Notes: generated from the sequence alone by a model not told the origin. 64,000 nt of DNA from Sinonovacula constricta (GCA_007844125.1 CM017572.1:29950799-30014798); one strand, 5' to 3'; positions 1-12,770 are shown, numbered from the stretch's first letter. Translations and numbers: made by a program.

Positions 1-491
1 ACATGTCTATATTTTCAGGTTGTTGTTTCGATGATTATTTAGCCGGTCATGTTTACTCCACCACAAACAATATGACCAAACTTGTGCCACGACATAAAGG
101 CCTGTATTCACCAGTCATTTCTTAACGCAAGTAACTACTTAAGCACAAGTCACCATTTTATACCAAGAAAACTAAGCTTTCGTATGTAGTTAAATTGTGT
201 TTTTAATCTCAAAGTATCAAAGTTAAATTGTCATGCATTATTTCAGACTTATAGCATAGCAATATATTAAAATACGCTGACGATATTGTGAATTAAAATC
301 TATGACTTGACCAATTCTTACTTAAGAATGGTTGGTGTATACAGGCCAAAGACTTTATTAATATTCTGTTTCATCTCCCTCTATTTTCAGGTTGCATCAT
401 TTACGACTGTGAACGCTGACGTTTATTTTGTCACCAACACAATCTGTACATTTACAATGTTTTACTCTGGTCTACATTTCTGTATTTCCAG

Positions 492-1070
492 GTTGCCTTC
501 TCTGGTTCTACCCACGTCGACGTGTACAACGCAGTCAGTCTGACCAGGACACGAACCGTCAAGTTGGGACATGAGACCTCCTGGATCGCTTGTCATGGCG
601 GACTGCTGTACTGTGCTGAGTGGTATGGTACCATCTTGTATGTACACGACGTGAGGAGTGGCAGTAAACTGAGGGAGATCTCTAAGGACACCGACGGCCG
701 GAAACTGTTCTCTTACATCCAACACATCGCCGTGAACAGTTCCGGCGACCGAGTCTATGTGGCTGACAGGGGGAGAGGTCATGTATGTGTCGGCACGGAC
801 GGGAGGCCAATATTCTGTCTCTCCGAGGAGGATCTCGGACTGTCTAATGCCTGGGGTGTGACCACTGACCATCGTGGTCAAGTGCTTGTGTGTGGTTATT
901 ACTCAAACAACGTAGTCAAGGTGACCGAGGATGGTCACGTGGTAGGTCAGATATTGTCCAAGGAAGATGGGATCACGTGGGATCCACTCTGCCTCAGTTA
1001 TGATGTAAGCAGGAGTTCCTTGTATGTCGGTGGGAAGAGTGATCAGCTTCTGATGGTGGAATGGAAGTAA
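492..1070 (+). CDS. Terminal exon of an NHL-repeat (TRIM-like) beta-propeller protein
   Basis: The exon follows a clear acceptor (TCTGTATTTCCAG, ending at 491) and reads open for 192 codons to TAA at 1068-1070. The peptide shows repeated blade-like units, for example VAFSGSTHVDVYN, YIQHIAVNSSGDRVYVADRG and WGVTTDHRGQVLVCGYYSNN, ending DQLLMVEWK. This is the pattern of NHL propeller blades at the C-terminus of invertebrate TRIM/B-box proteins. No RING or B-box lies in the window, so those domains, if present, are in exons upstream of base 1. TRIM-NHL proteins are usually ubiquitin ligases or RNA-binding regulators, but the role of this one cannot be told from the propeller alone. GC content is well above the flanks, as expected for a real exon. 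Confidence 0.8.
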   Translation, partial: VAFSGSTHVDVYNAVSLTRTRTVKLGHETSWIACHGGLLYCAEWYGTILYVHDVRSGSKLREISKDTDGRKLFSYIQHIAVNSSGDRVYVADRGRGHVCVGTDGRPIFCLSEEDLGLSNAWGVTTDHRGQVLVCGYYSNNVVKVTEDGHVVGQILSKEDGITWDPLCLSYDVSRSSLYVGGKSDQLLMVEWK

Positions 1071-1267
1071 AGTTTATATTAATTATTGCCGGACAAGATT
1101 GTTACATTTTGTTAATTAGTGACTCGTTATAAAAGTGGAATTAAATCAACATTTTAGTAAAACAATTTTCCATCGACATTTTGTTTATGAAAAAAATGAA
1201 ATTAAAACGTGTGTTTGAAATTCTCTACTTCTGTAAATGTATGTAGTTGATGTATTGTTGTATTTCC

Positions 1268-1303
1268 ATTAAATATTTTGTACATACGTTCCTACAATTA
1301 AAG
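1268..1303 (+). promoter_or_regulatory. Probable polyadenylation signals of the NHL gene
   Basis: Two ATTAAA hexamers (1268-1273 and near 1298) lie about 200-230 bases after the stop codon. They are the best placed poly(A) signals before the sequence becomes purely AT-rich. Confidence 0.4.
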
Positions 1304-1732
1304 GTTTATTTAAATTCAGTTTGATGTTTTCATCACAGTTCGCCATGTTTGTATATTTTACATCAACATCAAAACAATTACGTCATTAAGCATAACACTA
1401 TGACGTCATCACACGTGGATAATACGCTTTCCCGCAAAATCAACAAAAGATGCAACGTCATCAGTACATAATTAAAGTGCTGAATTATTTGGTATTTATG
1501 TAAGATTTTCTTCAGAATTTAATCAATTTTAAAACATATTTTATACTGCTATTCTTATTTTGGTTTAATACATCATTCGTGAAGCGATATATACATAAAT
1601 GCAATAAAATCCGGCAATTGTTATATAAACAATCGTCAATCGATTTTCATTGTTATTATGTTTAAACAAGTGTAGCCGTGACCAGAAAGGCGTCAATTTT
1701 AGTATATATTGTATAATATCTAGTTATTATAA

Positions 1733-2242
1733 AATGTTTATAGTATTATTGAAAATAATAATCTGTTTCTAAGGATTTTTAAGCAAAGGGTTAAAGATAA
1801 TTTCATTCAAAACTGGCAGTCACAAATCAATGATTCAACTAGAGCCCAGACATACACACTATTCGCTGAATTTGCATTTCAAACGTATCTCGATAAAATA
1901 TCAGTGGTTAAATATAGATATGCTTTAACAAGGCTCCGTACATCTAGTCATAGATTAGAAATAGAGACCGGACGTTGGACCAAACCAAATAGTATTCCAC
2001 GATCAGAAAGAAAATGTCAACACTGTAATATTTTAGAAGACGAATTTCATTTCCTCTTAGAATGTCCTCTTTATCATGATTTTAGAATAAATTATATTAA
2101 AAGATATTTTTGGAAAAGACCAAACATTTTAAAATTTATTGAATTGTTACAATCAAAAAATACAACAGTTGTAAAAAATCTGTCAACCTATATTTACAAA
2201 AGTATGAATAAACGTGAACATTTATATTATTTTAGAAGTTAA
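1733..2242 (+). pseudogene. LINE ORF2 C-terminal fragment (zinc-knuckle tail)
   Basis: An open frame runs from a stop at 1730-1732 to TAA at 2242. It contains the signature of non-LTR retrotransposon ORF2 tails: RLRTSSHRLEIETGRW, then IPRSERKCQHC with a following H/C pair (EFHFLLECPLYH). The C-x2-C...H-x4-C cluster and the 'leu-x-glu-thr-gly-arg-trp' motif are typical of C-termini of mollusc LINE elements. There is no reverse transcriptase core upstream, so this is a 5'-truncated copy about 0.5 kb long. The reading frame is still intact over about 170 codons, which suggests moderate age. Confidence 0.75.
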
Positions 2243-2462
2243 GATCTATTTTAACGATACTTACCAACTGATGTTTAAGTATTTTATTTTTTAATTTCAT
2301 AAGCCTTTGTATACATACATATACTGTTCTTATTCCTATATGTAAACACTTCTCTCCCCTTCGTATTTAGCATAGTACTACTAATACAATATCTCATATT
2401 TGCACATAAAACTATCTATTTTTATAGCAATCTGATAAATGTTAAACACTTTAGTATATATA

Positions 2463-2630
2463 CAGTCTGACCTGCATAAGCGACCCTCGGCATTCCAACA
2501 TATTATTAAGTTACACAACACAGTCTTGATGTTATTCCGTGGTGTTATCATATTAGTTACTCAGTTGTCCTGAGTCTAGATTCTCTGTCTATATGACATA
2601 ACCGATGGTCATGACATGCAGGTCAGGCTG
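2463..2630. mobile_element. Short mariner-like MITE with TA target duplication
   Basis: The ends are inverted: CAGTCTGACCTGCAT at 2463-2477 against ATGCAGGTCAGGCTG at 2616-2630, with one mismatch in 15. TA flanks both sides (2461-2462 and 2631-2632), as expected for Tc1/mariner integration. The 168-bp interior has no coding capacity, so it is a non-autonomous copy. Confidence 0.6.
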
Positions 2631-2639
2631 TACATCACA

Positions 2640-4080
2640 TTGTAAACATCATTCTATTTAAAACTTGTATTGATATTGTAGCCGAAATTTAATGACCGTC
2701 ACTGGAAATAACTGTGTGTATATTTATATGTTATAACATGCTTGTATTGCCTATGGACAAATGTCTTTTTTGCAATAAAATTATTCTATTCTATAAATTT
2801 TACAAACAATAATTTCGAGATGTGTGCATTTGTTTTATCTGCAGCAAATCAAATGTCAGTGATAATGTTGTACAAGAACCAGATAGATCTGTTACAAGTT
2901 AAAGAAGATAAATTTATTGTTCAATGCATCAAAACAGATGTGACGAGTTCATATTCAAATCGAAATTGTTTATGAATTCAGTTATGTAAATAACAATTTG
3001 ATATTGCATAAAAACCTTTCTAGGGCAATATATGTTCGCGGAATTGGGAATAGAACCATAAAAAATCAGTTTTTGCAGATAAAAAATATTGATTTGTCTT
3101 TGCTTTACGACTATAAACACGGCGGTTTACATGCTGAACGGAAGCATAGTCCCCCCACCCCTCCCCCCAATGGGCAATTATAGAGTGCTTGTAGATGCAT
3201 TTTCCAAGAGGTCTCGGGCAAAAAATGTCAATTTTACAATATAAAGATTTAGTAGCATTTCATATGAATATAATTTGCAAGAAGTACATGTGTCTATTGT
3301 CCGTGTTAACTGTTGATCCCATAATCGATGTTTATGCAGGAATCCCTGCGTATATGTAACAATACTGGTTTACCTGTCATTCCATATTCTAAATTGTGGA
3401 ATGCCGGATATGTGCTCTGGCGCAAATCGGAATCACATTCGATAAAATTTCACCAGCCGTTAAAAGTTAATTGATGTAATATATTTATTCTATTCGTGTT
3501 CCTTGCACCCCCCCCCCCCAAATCCGATCATGGATAAAAAATTATTGATAAAATTAGGAAAAAAATATTGCACCTTGTTATTCAGTTTGTCAGTTATCTA
3601 TTCTACGAACAAATGTGTCATTGAAGATGTATTCATAATTGATAATTGTTATATTGTATTTATTGTTGTTTAAAGAACAAAACGTGTTTAAAGCGGCTTG
3701 GACATTGTTTAACATACAGTGTATGTGTACATGATTCGTACTACATGTTGTTTTTGTTGTTCTTTTTTAATATTCCGTCAGTGTCAAGTCAAATGTACAC
3801 GTTTAAGATCAATGATTGCTCAGTTTATGCAAGAAGTATAAACATTATATGTATTCGAGAAAAGGCTGTTTAAATGTATACTAGTTAAATTTGGTTTCCT
3901 GTATGTAATTAAGTTTGAAGAAACCTATTAGTTTTTGCTTTGCTTAAACTAACTACAATCGAATCTGATGTCGATTATACACAAATAAATGACCCTTTTT
4001 CTTGAATTACGCCCAAAAGGCTTTTAGCAAATAAGAATAAACATGTTCGGTTGCATATATTTGCTATTAGAATGCCGCAT
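2640..4080. other. AT-rich stretch without a supported gene
   Basis: Only short open frames at the level expected by chance are present. There are C-rich runs at about 3149-3168 and a poly-C tract at about 3510-3519. No splice-site-bounded exon was found. Confidence 0.5.
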
Positions 4081-4084
4081 ACGT

Positions 4085-4345
4085 GAATCGGGGTCCAATT
4101 GCGATACGTTTTTCATAGATATGATGTATGAAGTTTGGGCGAAACATTCAAGAGAAGCGTTATTTATCTGTTATACCAATGGTTCTTATTTGAAAGTTGT
4201 TAGGATAGAGCTTAAACTAGTAAATGTTTGAGTTAATTGGTACATCGAATAGACTATAATAGTAGCTGTACTTGTGTAAGTGTATTGAATGTAAAATTGA
4301 ATGTGTTTGATAGAGATGCCAATATATATTTGTGTTTGCTTAGTT
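4085..4345 (+). repeat. Dispersed repeat, copy 1 (partner at 13.8-14.7 kb)
   Basis: The segment starting GTGAATCGGGGTCCAATTGC resembles 13787 onward (GTAAATCGGGGGACTAAATG). Both contain TGCGATACGTTTT, an AAGCGTT block, and a downstream block ending TGTTTGATAGAGAT. The interior differs by indels, so this is an old duplicated interspersed element of unknown class. Confidence 0.5.
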
Positions 4346-4878
4346 TTCTCTTCTTTAAGTAGCTAATCTAATATCTCTTTATCTGTATATATAATAATAA
4401 ACTTTTTAATGTATGCTTTTGGTCATTTGTCAGTGAAAACCCCTTAACCTCAAAACCAGAAAAACTATCAGTTTACTTTAACTAACCCTAGCGATATTTT
4501 CCAAACACTAAATACTGCTAGGGTAAAAACAGTATTGTAAATATTAATTTAAATAACATTACTGATACAAATGTCACAACACAATGTAAAGGTTAAAAAT
4601 ATAATAGGCACACTATAATAACAATTTATATAATATCTATTATTTAAATATTTCGAAATTATCAAATCTCGCGTTAATAAGATTACCACCCCCGAGAGTA
4701 ATGTTTTAAATAGCTTAATATTTAAGGATTCCAAAATGTTAATATGTGTTTGCTTACTTTATAGGTATTTTACATTAATTTAACTAGAACAACCTGTGTG
4801 ATATTTATTTAAGTTTTTGTATTTTACCCCCTTGATGGATACAAATATACATAAAGGAAAGATATAATTATAAACACT

Positions 4879-5400
4879 AAATCTGCGCCATTTTGGCTCC
4901 CGGGAGCTGAAACTTGGCACGGTCCAAGGGCCCATGTGGCAGAACCTGACACCAAAAACCCTTTCGGCCTAAGACTTCCGGTTTCGGTCCTAGAGGCCGC
5001 ACCCACTTCTATAGGAATGCTATGTTAGGGTCTCGCATAGGGCCTAAATCTGCGCCATTTTGGCCCCTGTGAGCTGAAACTTGTCAAGGACCTAGGGCCC
5101 ATGTGGCACAACCTGGCACCGAAAACAGTTTTGGCCTACGACTTCCGGTTCCGGTCCAAGAGGCCGCCCACGTGTATAGAGGAATGCTATGTTAGGGTTC
5201 CGCATAGGACATAAATCTGTGCGATTTTGGCCCCTATTTTTTGAACCCGGGAGTTGAAACTTGGCTCGGTCCTAGGGCCCATGTAGCACAACCTGGCACT
5301 GAAAACCGTTTCAGCCTAGGACTTCTAGTTCCGGTCCTAGAGGCCGCCAACGCGTCTATAGGAATGGTATTTTAGTGTTTCGCATAGGGCCTAAATCTGC
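4879..5400. repeat. 167-bp tandem repeat, three copies
   Basis: The unit start AAATCTGCG recurs at 4879, 5046, 5213 and 5393, giving spacings of 167, 167 and 180 (a small insertion in the third copy). Units share AGCTGAAACTTG, AGGGCCCATGT, CTTCCGGTT and TAGGGTTTCGCATAGG-like blocks and are much more GC-rich than the flanks. The fourth copy is cut off where the 31-bp satellite begins. Confidence 0.85.
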
Positions 5401-8400
5401 GTCTTGACAGCAATGCATATGACATAATAACGCAATGACAGCAATGAATAGGCATAATAACGTCATAGCAGCAATGTGTATAACATAATAATGTCATGGC
5501 AGCAATGTGTATGACATAGCAAAGTCATGGCAGCACCATGTATGGCATAGAAACGTCGTAGCAACAATGTATATGCCATAATTCCGTCATGGCAGCAATG
5601 GGTGGGGCATAATAAATACATGGCAGTAATGTGTATGGCATAATAGCACCATTGCATCAATGAATACGGCATAACCTCAGGACAGCAATGTGTAGGACAT
5701 AATAATATCAAGACAGCAATATATATATATATATATATATATATAGCATAATAACGTCATGGGCAGAATAACGTCATGTCAGCAATGTAAAGGGCATAAT
5801 AACGTCATGGCAGCAATGTATATGATATAATTAATAACGTCTCGGCAGCAATGTATTATGCATAATAATCGTCATGACAGCAATGTGTAGGGCATAATAA
5901 TATCAAGACAGCAATATATAGGGCAAAATAACGTCATGGGCATAAAAACGTCATGGCAGCAATGTATAGGGCATAATAATATCAAGACAGCAATATATGT
6001 GGCATAATAACGTCATGGGCAGAATAACGTCATGTCAGTAATGTAAAGGGCATAATAACTTAATGGCAGCAATGTATATGATATAATTAATAACGTCTCG
6101 GCAGAAATGTATTATGCATAATAATCGTCATGACAGCAATGTGTAGGGCATAATAATATCAAGACAGCAATGTATAGGGCAAAATAACGTCATGGGCATA
6201 AAAATGTCATGACAGCAATGTAAAGGGCATAATAACGTCATGGGCATAATAACGTCATGGCAGCAATGCATTGGGCATAATAACGTCATGGGCATAATAA
6301 CGTAATGGGCATAATAACGTAATGGCAGCAAAGTATAGGGCATAATAACGTCATGGGCATAATAACGTCATGGCAGCAATGTATTGGGCATAATAACGTC
6401 ATGGGCATAATAACGTCATGGGCATAATAACGTCATGGCAGCAATGTATAGGGCATAATAACGTCATGGGCATAATAACGTCATGACAGCAATGTATAGG
6501 GCATAATAACGTCATGGCAGCAATGCATAGGGCATAATAAGATCATGACAGCAATGTATAGGGCATAAGTACGTCATTACAGCATGTATAGGCATAACAG
6601 GTCATGGAAGCAGTGTATTTGCCATAATAACATCATGACAGCAATGTAAAGGGCTTAATAACGTCATGGCAGCAATGTATATGATATAATTAATAACGTC
6701 TCGGCAGCAATGTATTATGCATAATAATCGTCATGGCACCAATGTATAGGGCATAGTAACGTCATGGAAGCAATGTGTATGTCATAATAACGTTACGACA
6801 GCATTGTCTATGGCATAATAACGTCATGGCAGCAATGTACAGGGCATAATAACGTCATGGCAGGACGTGTATAACATACTAGCGTCATGGCAGCAATGGG
6901 TAAAGCATAACAACGTCATGGCAGCAACGTTTTTAGCATAATACCGTCATGGCAACAATTTGCATGGCATAGCAACGTCATGGCAGCACCATGTATGGCA
7001 TAGAAACGTCATGGCAGCAATGTATATGCCATATTTCCGTCATGGCAGCAATAGGTGGGGCATAATAAATACATGGCAGTAATGTGTATGGCATAATAGC
7101 ATCATTGCATCAATGAATAGAACTTCATGACAGCAATGTGTAGGGCATAATAATATCAAGGCAGCAATGTATTGGGCACAATAACGTCATGGGCATAATA
7201 ACGTCATGGCAGCAACGTAAAGGGCATAATAACGTCATGGCAGCAATGTATATGATATAATTAACAACGTCTCGGCAGCAATGTTTTATGCATAATAATC
7301 GTCATGACAGCAATGTGTAGGGTATAATAATATGAAGACAGCAATGTATAAGGTATAATAACGTCATGGGCATAATAACGTCATGACAGCAATGCATAGG
7401 GCATAATAACGTCATGGCAGCAATGTATAGGACATGCTAACAATATGGCAGCAATGTGTATGGCATAATAACGTCATGACAGCAATGTATATGACATATT
7501 ACCGTCATGGCATCAATGGGTGTGGCATAAAATATTCATGGCAGCAATGTCTATGGCATAATGACGTCACGACACCAATGAATATGGCGTTAAAGCATCA
7601 TGGCAGCAATGTATATGGCATTGCAACGTCATGGCAGCACCGTGTATGGCATAGCAACGTCATGGCAGCAATGTTATATGCCATAATACCATCATGGCAG
7701 CAACGGGTGTGGCATAATAACATCATTGCATTAATGAATATGGCATAACATCATGACAGCAAGGTATAGGGCATAATAATGTCATGATAGCAGTGTACAG
7801 GGCATAATGACGTCATGACAGCAATGCATATGGCATACTCACGTCATGGCAGCAATGAATAGAGCATAAAACATGACAGCAAAGTATAGGCAAAATAACG
7901 TCATGGCAGCATTGTGTATATCATCATAAGTAATGGCATCAATGTGTTTGGCATGGCAACATCACGGCAGCAATAGGTGTGGCATAATAAATTCATGGCA
8001 GCAATGTGTATGGCATAATAACATCATGGCAGCAATGAATAGCATAATACCGTAATGGCAGCAAAGTATAGGGCATAATAAAGTCATGGCAGCAAGGTAT
8101 ATGACATAATAACCTCATGGCATCAATGGGTGTGGCATAATAATGTCACGGCACCAATGAATATGGTAGTATAACATCATGGCAGCAATGTGTATAGCAT
8201 AATAACGTAATGGCAGCAATGCATAGGACATATTAAAGTCATGGAAGCAATGTGTATAGCATAATAACGTCATGGCAGCAATGTGTATGGCATAATAACG
8301 TCATGGCAGTAATGTGTATAGCATAGTACCGTCATGACAGCAATGGGTGGGGCATATTAAATTCATGGCAGTAATGTATATGGCATAATAACATCATTGC

Positions 8401-9170
8401 ATCAATGAATAGGCCATAACGTCATGACAGCTGTGTAGGGCATAACAGTATCAAGACAGCAATGTATAGGGCATAATAACGTCATGGCAGCAATGTATAG
8501 GGTATAATAACGTCATGGCAGCAAGGCATAGGGCATGATAACGTCATTACAGCGGGGTATAGGTCATAAAACGTCATGGTAACAATGTATTTGGCATGAT
8601 AACATCCTGACTGCAATGTAAAGGGCATAATAACATCATGGCAGCATTGTGTATAGCATCATAGGTCATGGCATCAATGTGTATGGCATAGCAACGTCAC
8701 GGCAGCAATAGGTGTGGCATAATAATTTCATGGTAGCAATGTATTTGGCATGATACAATCATGGCAGCATTGTGTATAGCATCATAGGCCATGACATCAA
8801 TGTGTATGGCATAGCAATGTCACGGCAGCAATAGGTGTGTCATTATAATTTCATGGTAGCAATGTATTTGACATGATAAAATCATGGCAGCAATGTATTG
8901 GGCATAATAACGTAATGGCAGCAATGTATAGGGCATAATAAAGTCATGGCAGCAATGTGTATAGCATAATAACGTCAAGGCAGCAATGTGTATGGCATAA
9001 TAACGTCATGGCAGTAATGTGTATAGGATAGTACCATCATGGCAGCAATGTGTATGCCATAGCAACGTCATGGCAGCAATGTATATGACAATACGGTCAT
9101 GGCAGCAATGAATAAGACATAATAACGTCATGGCATCAATGAATATGGAATGATAACGTCATTGCAGCAT
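5400..9170. repeat. 31-bp satellite array, about 120 copies
   Basis: The core ATAACGTCATGGCAGCAATG plus about 11 bases repeats with a 31-bp period over about 3.77 kb. Variants with CAATGTATAGGGC, CAATGTGTATGGC and AATATCAAGACAGC are interleaved. A distinctive block (GATATAATTAATAACGTCTC) recurs at 5824, 6080, 6683 and 7254, showing higher-order duplication. A (TA)n run sits near 5725-5743. Open frames in this array, on both strands, are by-products of the repeat and are not genes. Confidence 0.95.
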
Positions 9171-9179
9171 TGTGTATGG

Positions 9180-10700
9180 CATATTCATTGCTCATTGCCC
9201 TATTAAGTGATCTTCGATGGTCGTATAAAAAGTTAGATTGCCTACAAAATCAAGCTGTCAGGATAGCTCTATGGCCTCTCAAATCCACACCCATAAGTTT
9301 TTTGAAGCAAGAGGGCGGGACACCCCCCCCCCCCCCCACTAGGTCTGCCAAGAGAAGATCAATCAGTAAGATATTGGGCCAGGGCCCGTTGCAAACATGA
9401 CAACTCTGTGAACAAAATCTTCGTCACAGGATATTATTACAAAAAACACAGGGAAAGGATCTTAAAAAAATACCTTCCCTCCCCTCCCCGCTGAGGTAGA
9501 CCCGTGGACCCTGAAAAAGCCCTAGACCAATTAAAGTTTTACCAAACTATTCAACAAAAATGAATGTCCAACAAAATCAAGGCATTAAGACTGGAACATT
9601 TGGACAGTTATTATAAAGATTGGGTCAAAATCTATACAGATGGAAGTAAAGATCCACAGAGTGTTAGGGTGGCATCCGCTTTCTGTATTCCTTCAAAAGA
9701 CTTACCTTTTTCGGAAAGAATAACAGACCAAACTTTCTACTGTACAGTGGAGATGAAATGCCATCCTGCAAGCATTGAGCTGGGTAAAAGAACAAAAACA
9801 AAACAAGATCCGTTATTCTCCAGGACTCATTAGGCTTTCTAACTTCTATAGAAAACAATAATATCATATCTAGACCTGACCACCTTAATCAAATCAAACT
9901 TCTCGTAAACCAATGTTTGGAGAAACATAGTCACTTTAATATGGTGACCAGATAGGTATCTCAGGTAATGAAGGGGCTGCAAAGGCCGGGCTAAGCCAAC
10001 AGCAGGTGGCCCATCACACTAAACTCCCACATTTATTCAATACCAAAAAGCATTTAATAAATAAATGGGAGCAATACTGCAAAATCATTTATGAAACAGT
10101 AAATGAAGGAAGGTCAAAAATACCATCACTAAAATGCCCGACCATTTATTCAGATAACTTTCGGAATGAGAGATGGGATGGGATTTGCCGGCATTTTTGC
10201 CGATACTGTGCAGCGATATTTCTATCATTATAGCACAGGGGCACTTATGAGGTGCCCAGGGAATGAACCCGGCCTGTTCATTATATTGACAGCGACAATG
10301 CTGTCCCCTTAGTACCGAGCGTTTAGCGGGAAGCCACTGCTACCAACTTTAAAGTCTTTGGTTAGACCCGGCCTTGGTTTGAACCTGCGACCTCCCATTC
10401 CGCAAACAGACACTCTACCACCTGAGCTATTGCTACTGGTCTTTCGGATTGAACGATGCATAACTAGACTAAGATTGGGCACAGCTCTTCTACCTGGCAA
10501 TAAAGGACAATATATACTAAGCCTTCCTCCGAACTGCTCCACGTGCGGAGTTAGGAGTGACAATGAACACCTGCTACTACAAGGAGATGATCACAGGGGG
10601 GAGAGGATAAAATTAGAACAAACTTTGTTTTTCGGAAAATGTTACACTTAATAAAGAAAATATCATCTACCTGCAAAAAACAATCAGAAACAAATCATAT
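9180..10700 (+). pseudogene. Decayed LINE ORF2: thumb, RNase H and C-terminal knuckle
   Basis: Reading across frameshifts shows, in order: the region after the RT (LDCLQNQAVRIAL...KSTPIS, 9230-9310); an RNase H start (WVKIYTDGSKD, 9620-9655), with the catalytic Asp in YTDGS; the last RNase H motif (IGISGNEGA, about 9950-9980), where the usual Asp after GNE-x-A is Ala; and a C-terminal domain (RCITRLRLGTALLPGNKG, then C-x2-C...H, 10450-10600). Non-LTR clades with RNase H include I, R1, LOA and Jockey-like groups. Several stops and frameshifts show it is dead. The interval 10170-10440 is a foreign SINE insert. The upstream part of ORF2 is replaced by satellite. Confidence 0.8.
10170..10440 (-). 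mobile_element. tRNA-derived SINE inserted in the LINE
   Basis: On the minus strand the 5' end has a tRNA-like head with box A (TAGCTCAGGTGGTAGAGTG) and box B (GGTTCAAACC) about 45 bases later. Flanking copies CTTTCGGAATGA (10158-10169) and CTTTCGGATTGA (10441-10452) are a 12-bp target duplication with one mismatch. Removing the insert rejoins the host LINE frame exactly (...DNFRIERC...). The body contains GCTTCCCGCTAAACGCTCGG, which is also seen in weaker form in the copy near 49 kb. Confidence 0.85.
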
Positions 10701-11089
10701 TTAAGGCTCTGAGTGAATTTATTCACAACACCCAGATGTCAACTAAAATATAGAGAAAAAAACCCAACAATGTCCAATCACCTCTCGAACATGCCTCATC
10801 ATATAATAAAATATTCTAATGTATGATAAAATAAAATCTTTAAACATGAATATATTCTAATTAAAACACCCAATAAGATGCTACTAAAGGAATTTTTTTA
10901 ATATAACTTTAGTATAAAAAGGATATTTCACCAGCCCCTCTCAGAATCGAACTGAGGAACCAGCCCTCTTTCATTAATAACACAAATATAAAGTGCTGGT
11001 TCATCCAATAAGGGCTGCAGTGGTAAACCCCATCTATACCAAACTACATTTTGAATTGTAGAACCCCTTGTGCGTGATGTGCAAATTTA

Positions 11090-11465
11090 AATAGTTAACC
11101 CCGCTGCCCGGATCAGGCACGGACCTGGCTCCAACCATTAGGTGGCGACTTGGCCCGTGGAAGTTGGTAGGTCCTGATAGGAAAACTATTTAGTAATGTA
11201 ATTATGATAAATCAAACATCATATGGTTGCCAGGCGGGGCCCCTGGAAGTTGGTAGGGGTGACACGACTTACCAGAATCCACCTTGATTTACCGGAATCC
11301 ACCTTAAAAATGGCTTTATTTGTCATAATCTGAATTAGTAGTGATCCTGATAGGAAAACGATATACTCATTTAATTAATAATACATCAAACATCATATGG
11401 TTGTCCGGTTTCCCCTTATCAACCCATGACCCTGCTGATGGAGTTGGTAGGGCCTGATAGGCACG
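11090..11465. repeat. 173-bp direct duplication
   Basis: CCTGATAGGAAAAC at 11173 recurs at 11346. Both copies are followed by related AT-rich sequence ending CAAACATCATATGGTTG. AGTTGGTAGG occurs three times (about 11164, 11247 and 11442). I see no coding frame. Confidence 0.6.
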
Positions 11466-11469
11466 CTGT

Positions 11470-12770
11470 ACCTATGTATTTTAGAACTGCTTCCTTTTAC
11501 TCTCTATCGTTCTCTGTTTTAAAACTCTTCTACTCTGCTCCAAGGTGTATACAGACAGGAAAAAGATAATAAATGGTATAATAAAAACATAAAGTCCATG
11601 TATTAACCCGTCTATACTATCTTATATAAATGTATCATATATTTCTGGAAATACATTGAAAGATCTTTTGAGTGAGCCATTGACTCAATAAATTAGCCAA
11701 TATCCCGTTCATGTGAAAAATCTCACTATTTTAAAAAAAAATATTACGCTGGTTCTACCCAGGAAGCGTTTAGTCAGAAATCCTTTTACAACCAAATAGA
11801 ATATTTACTGTCTATTATTGATGAGTATAACTTAAATAAAGGGATTATATATTTTACTATAATACTGTTATTATATGATGTTTATTATTCATAATTAATT
11901 GAAATATGTGTCAATTTGAATGGAGCACTCCAACCTGAACAAGGATCAAAGCTTGTATCCTACAAATAATAAATAAATCAAAATATATATTATGGCTAAG
12001 ATAATATGAGTTAGTTATTTTATCTCTTGTATTAATGTACTTATGTTACATATATATAAGGTCGTTAAAATGGCCATACGTAATCTGTAAAAACTAAGAC
12101 ACTTAACTTCCATTCATAAAAAAGGCACCTGGTCGTAGTAAAAAAACACACGCTAAATCCGTGCGAAATCCCCAAACACGGTTAGAACAATCTACATGTG
12201 TTTTAAACCGAATTTAATCCAGCTCGGCAACACATGGCCTGTGCAAAATGGCGAAACATCGTGAAAGAAAGTTGATTACCCTCGAAATATCTAAGGGCAA
12301 TTAACATACCATAAATTATACTAAATAATTTATCATATACATATTAATCATTATTTTCATGCTTTATGATAGGTACACCACGACTATTATTAAAATATAT
12401 GAAGGTGTTAAGTTAACTCAACACTATGTTATATGGTATAGAGGCTACTTTTACGGTGCTGTCGGCCTGTAGATTCTGATCAGGCGCGGGGCGCCGCACG
12501 GGGTTCGTCGGACATCTCAGGCATCTAGTGGGGAATATTGTCAAATCTACTCTCCCGCATCATAATATTATCGCCTAACTGTACGTCGGAGGACACGGGC
12601 CTGTCCATACATTTAATAAGATTATATTTATAAATATTTTATAGAACGTAAAATACTTGCCATTAATCTCTACATTTCTTCTATTAAAAATAAATAAAAT
12701 ACTTAATAAATAATCTTACTGGAAATGGGAGACGACCTTTGTAATTGACAACCATGGGTAGATACGTCTC
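11470..12770. other. AT-rich stretch with one GC-rich island
   Basis: Mostly featureless AT-rich sequence. A GC-rich patch at about 12465-12610 contains a 27-codon minus-strand frame (12525-12608, starting MDRPVSSD) that ends in a stop and has no convincing splice context. It may be a mobile-element scrap, but I cannot assign it. Confidence 0.35.

Noticed and set aside
1..115. Frame after a TATTTTCAG acceptor-like site at the window start (AGHVYSTTNNMTKLV)
   Set aside because: The stretch CAATATGACCAAACTTGTG closely resembles the 3' tail of the GACTTGTAAC SINE family, and the frame stops with no donor site.
5463..7748. Cys/His-rich frames in the 31-bp satellite that mimic zinc-binding repeats
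   Set aside because: Short, out of step with each other, on both strands, and fully explained by the repeat unit.
10925..11016. tRNA-like T arm (CTCAG-TTCGATT-CTGAG) on the minus strand
   Set aside because: A five-bp T stem is present, but there is no box A, D arm or anticodon arm, so it is not a tRNA gene.
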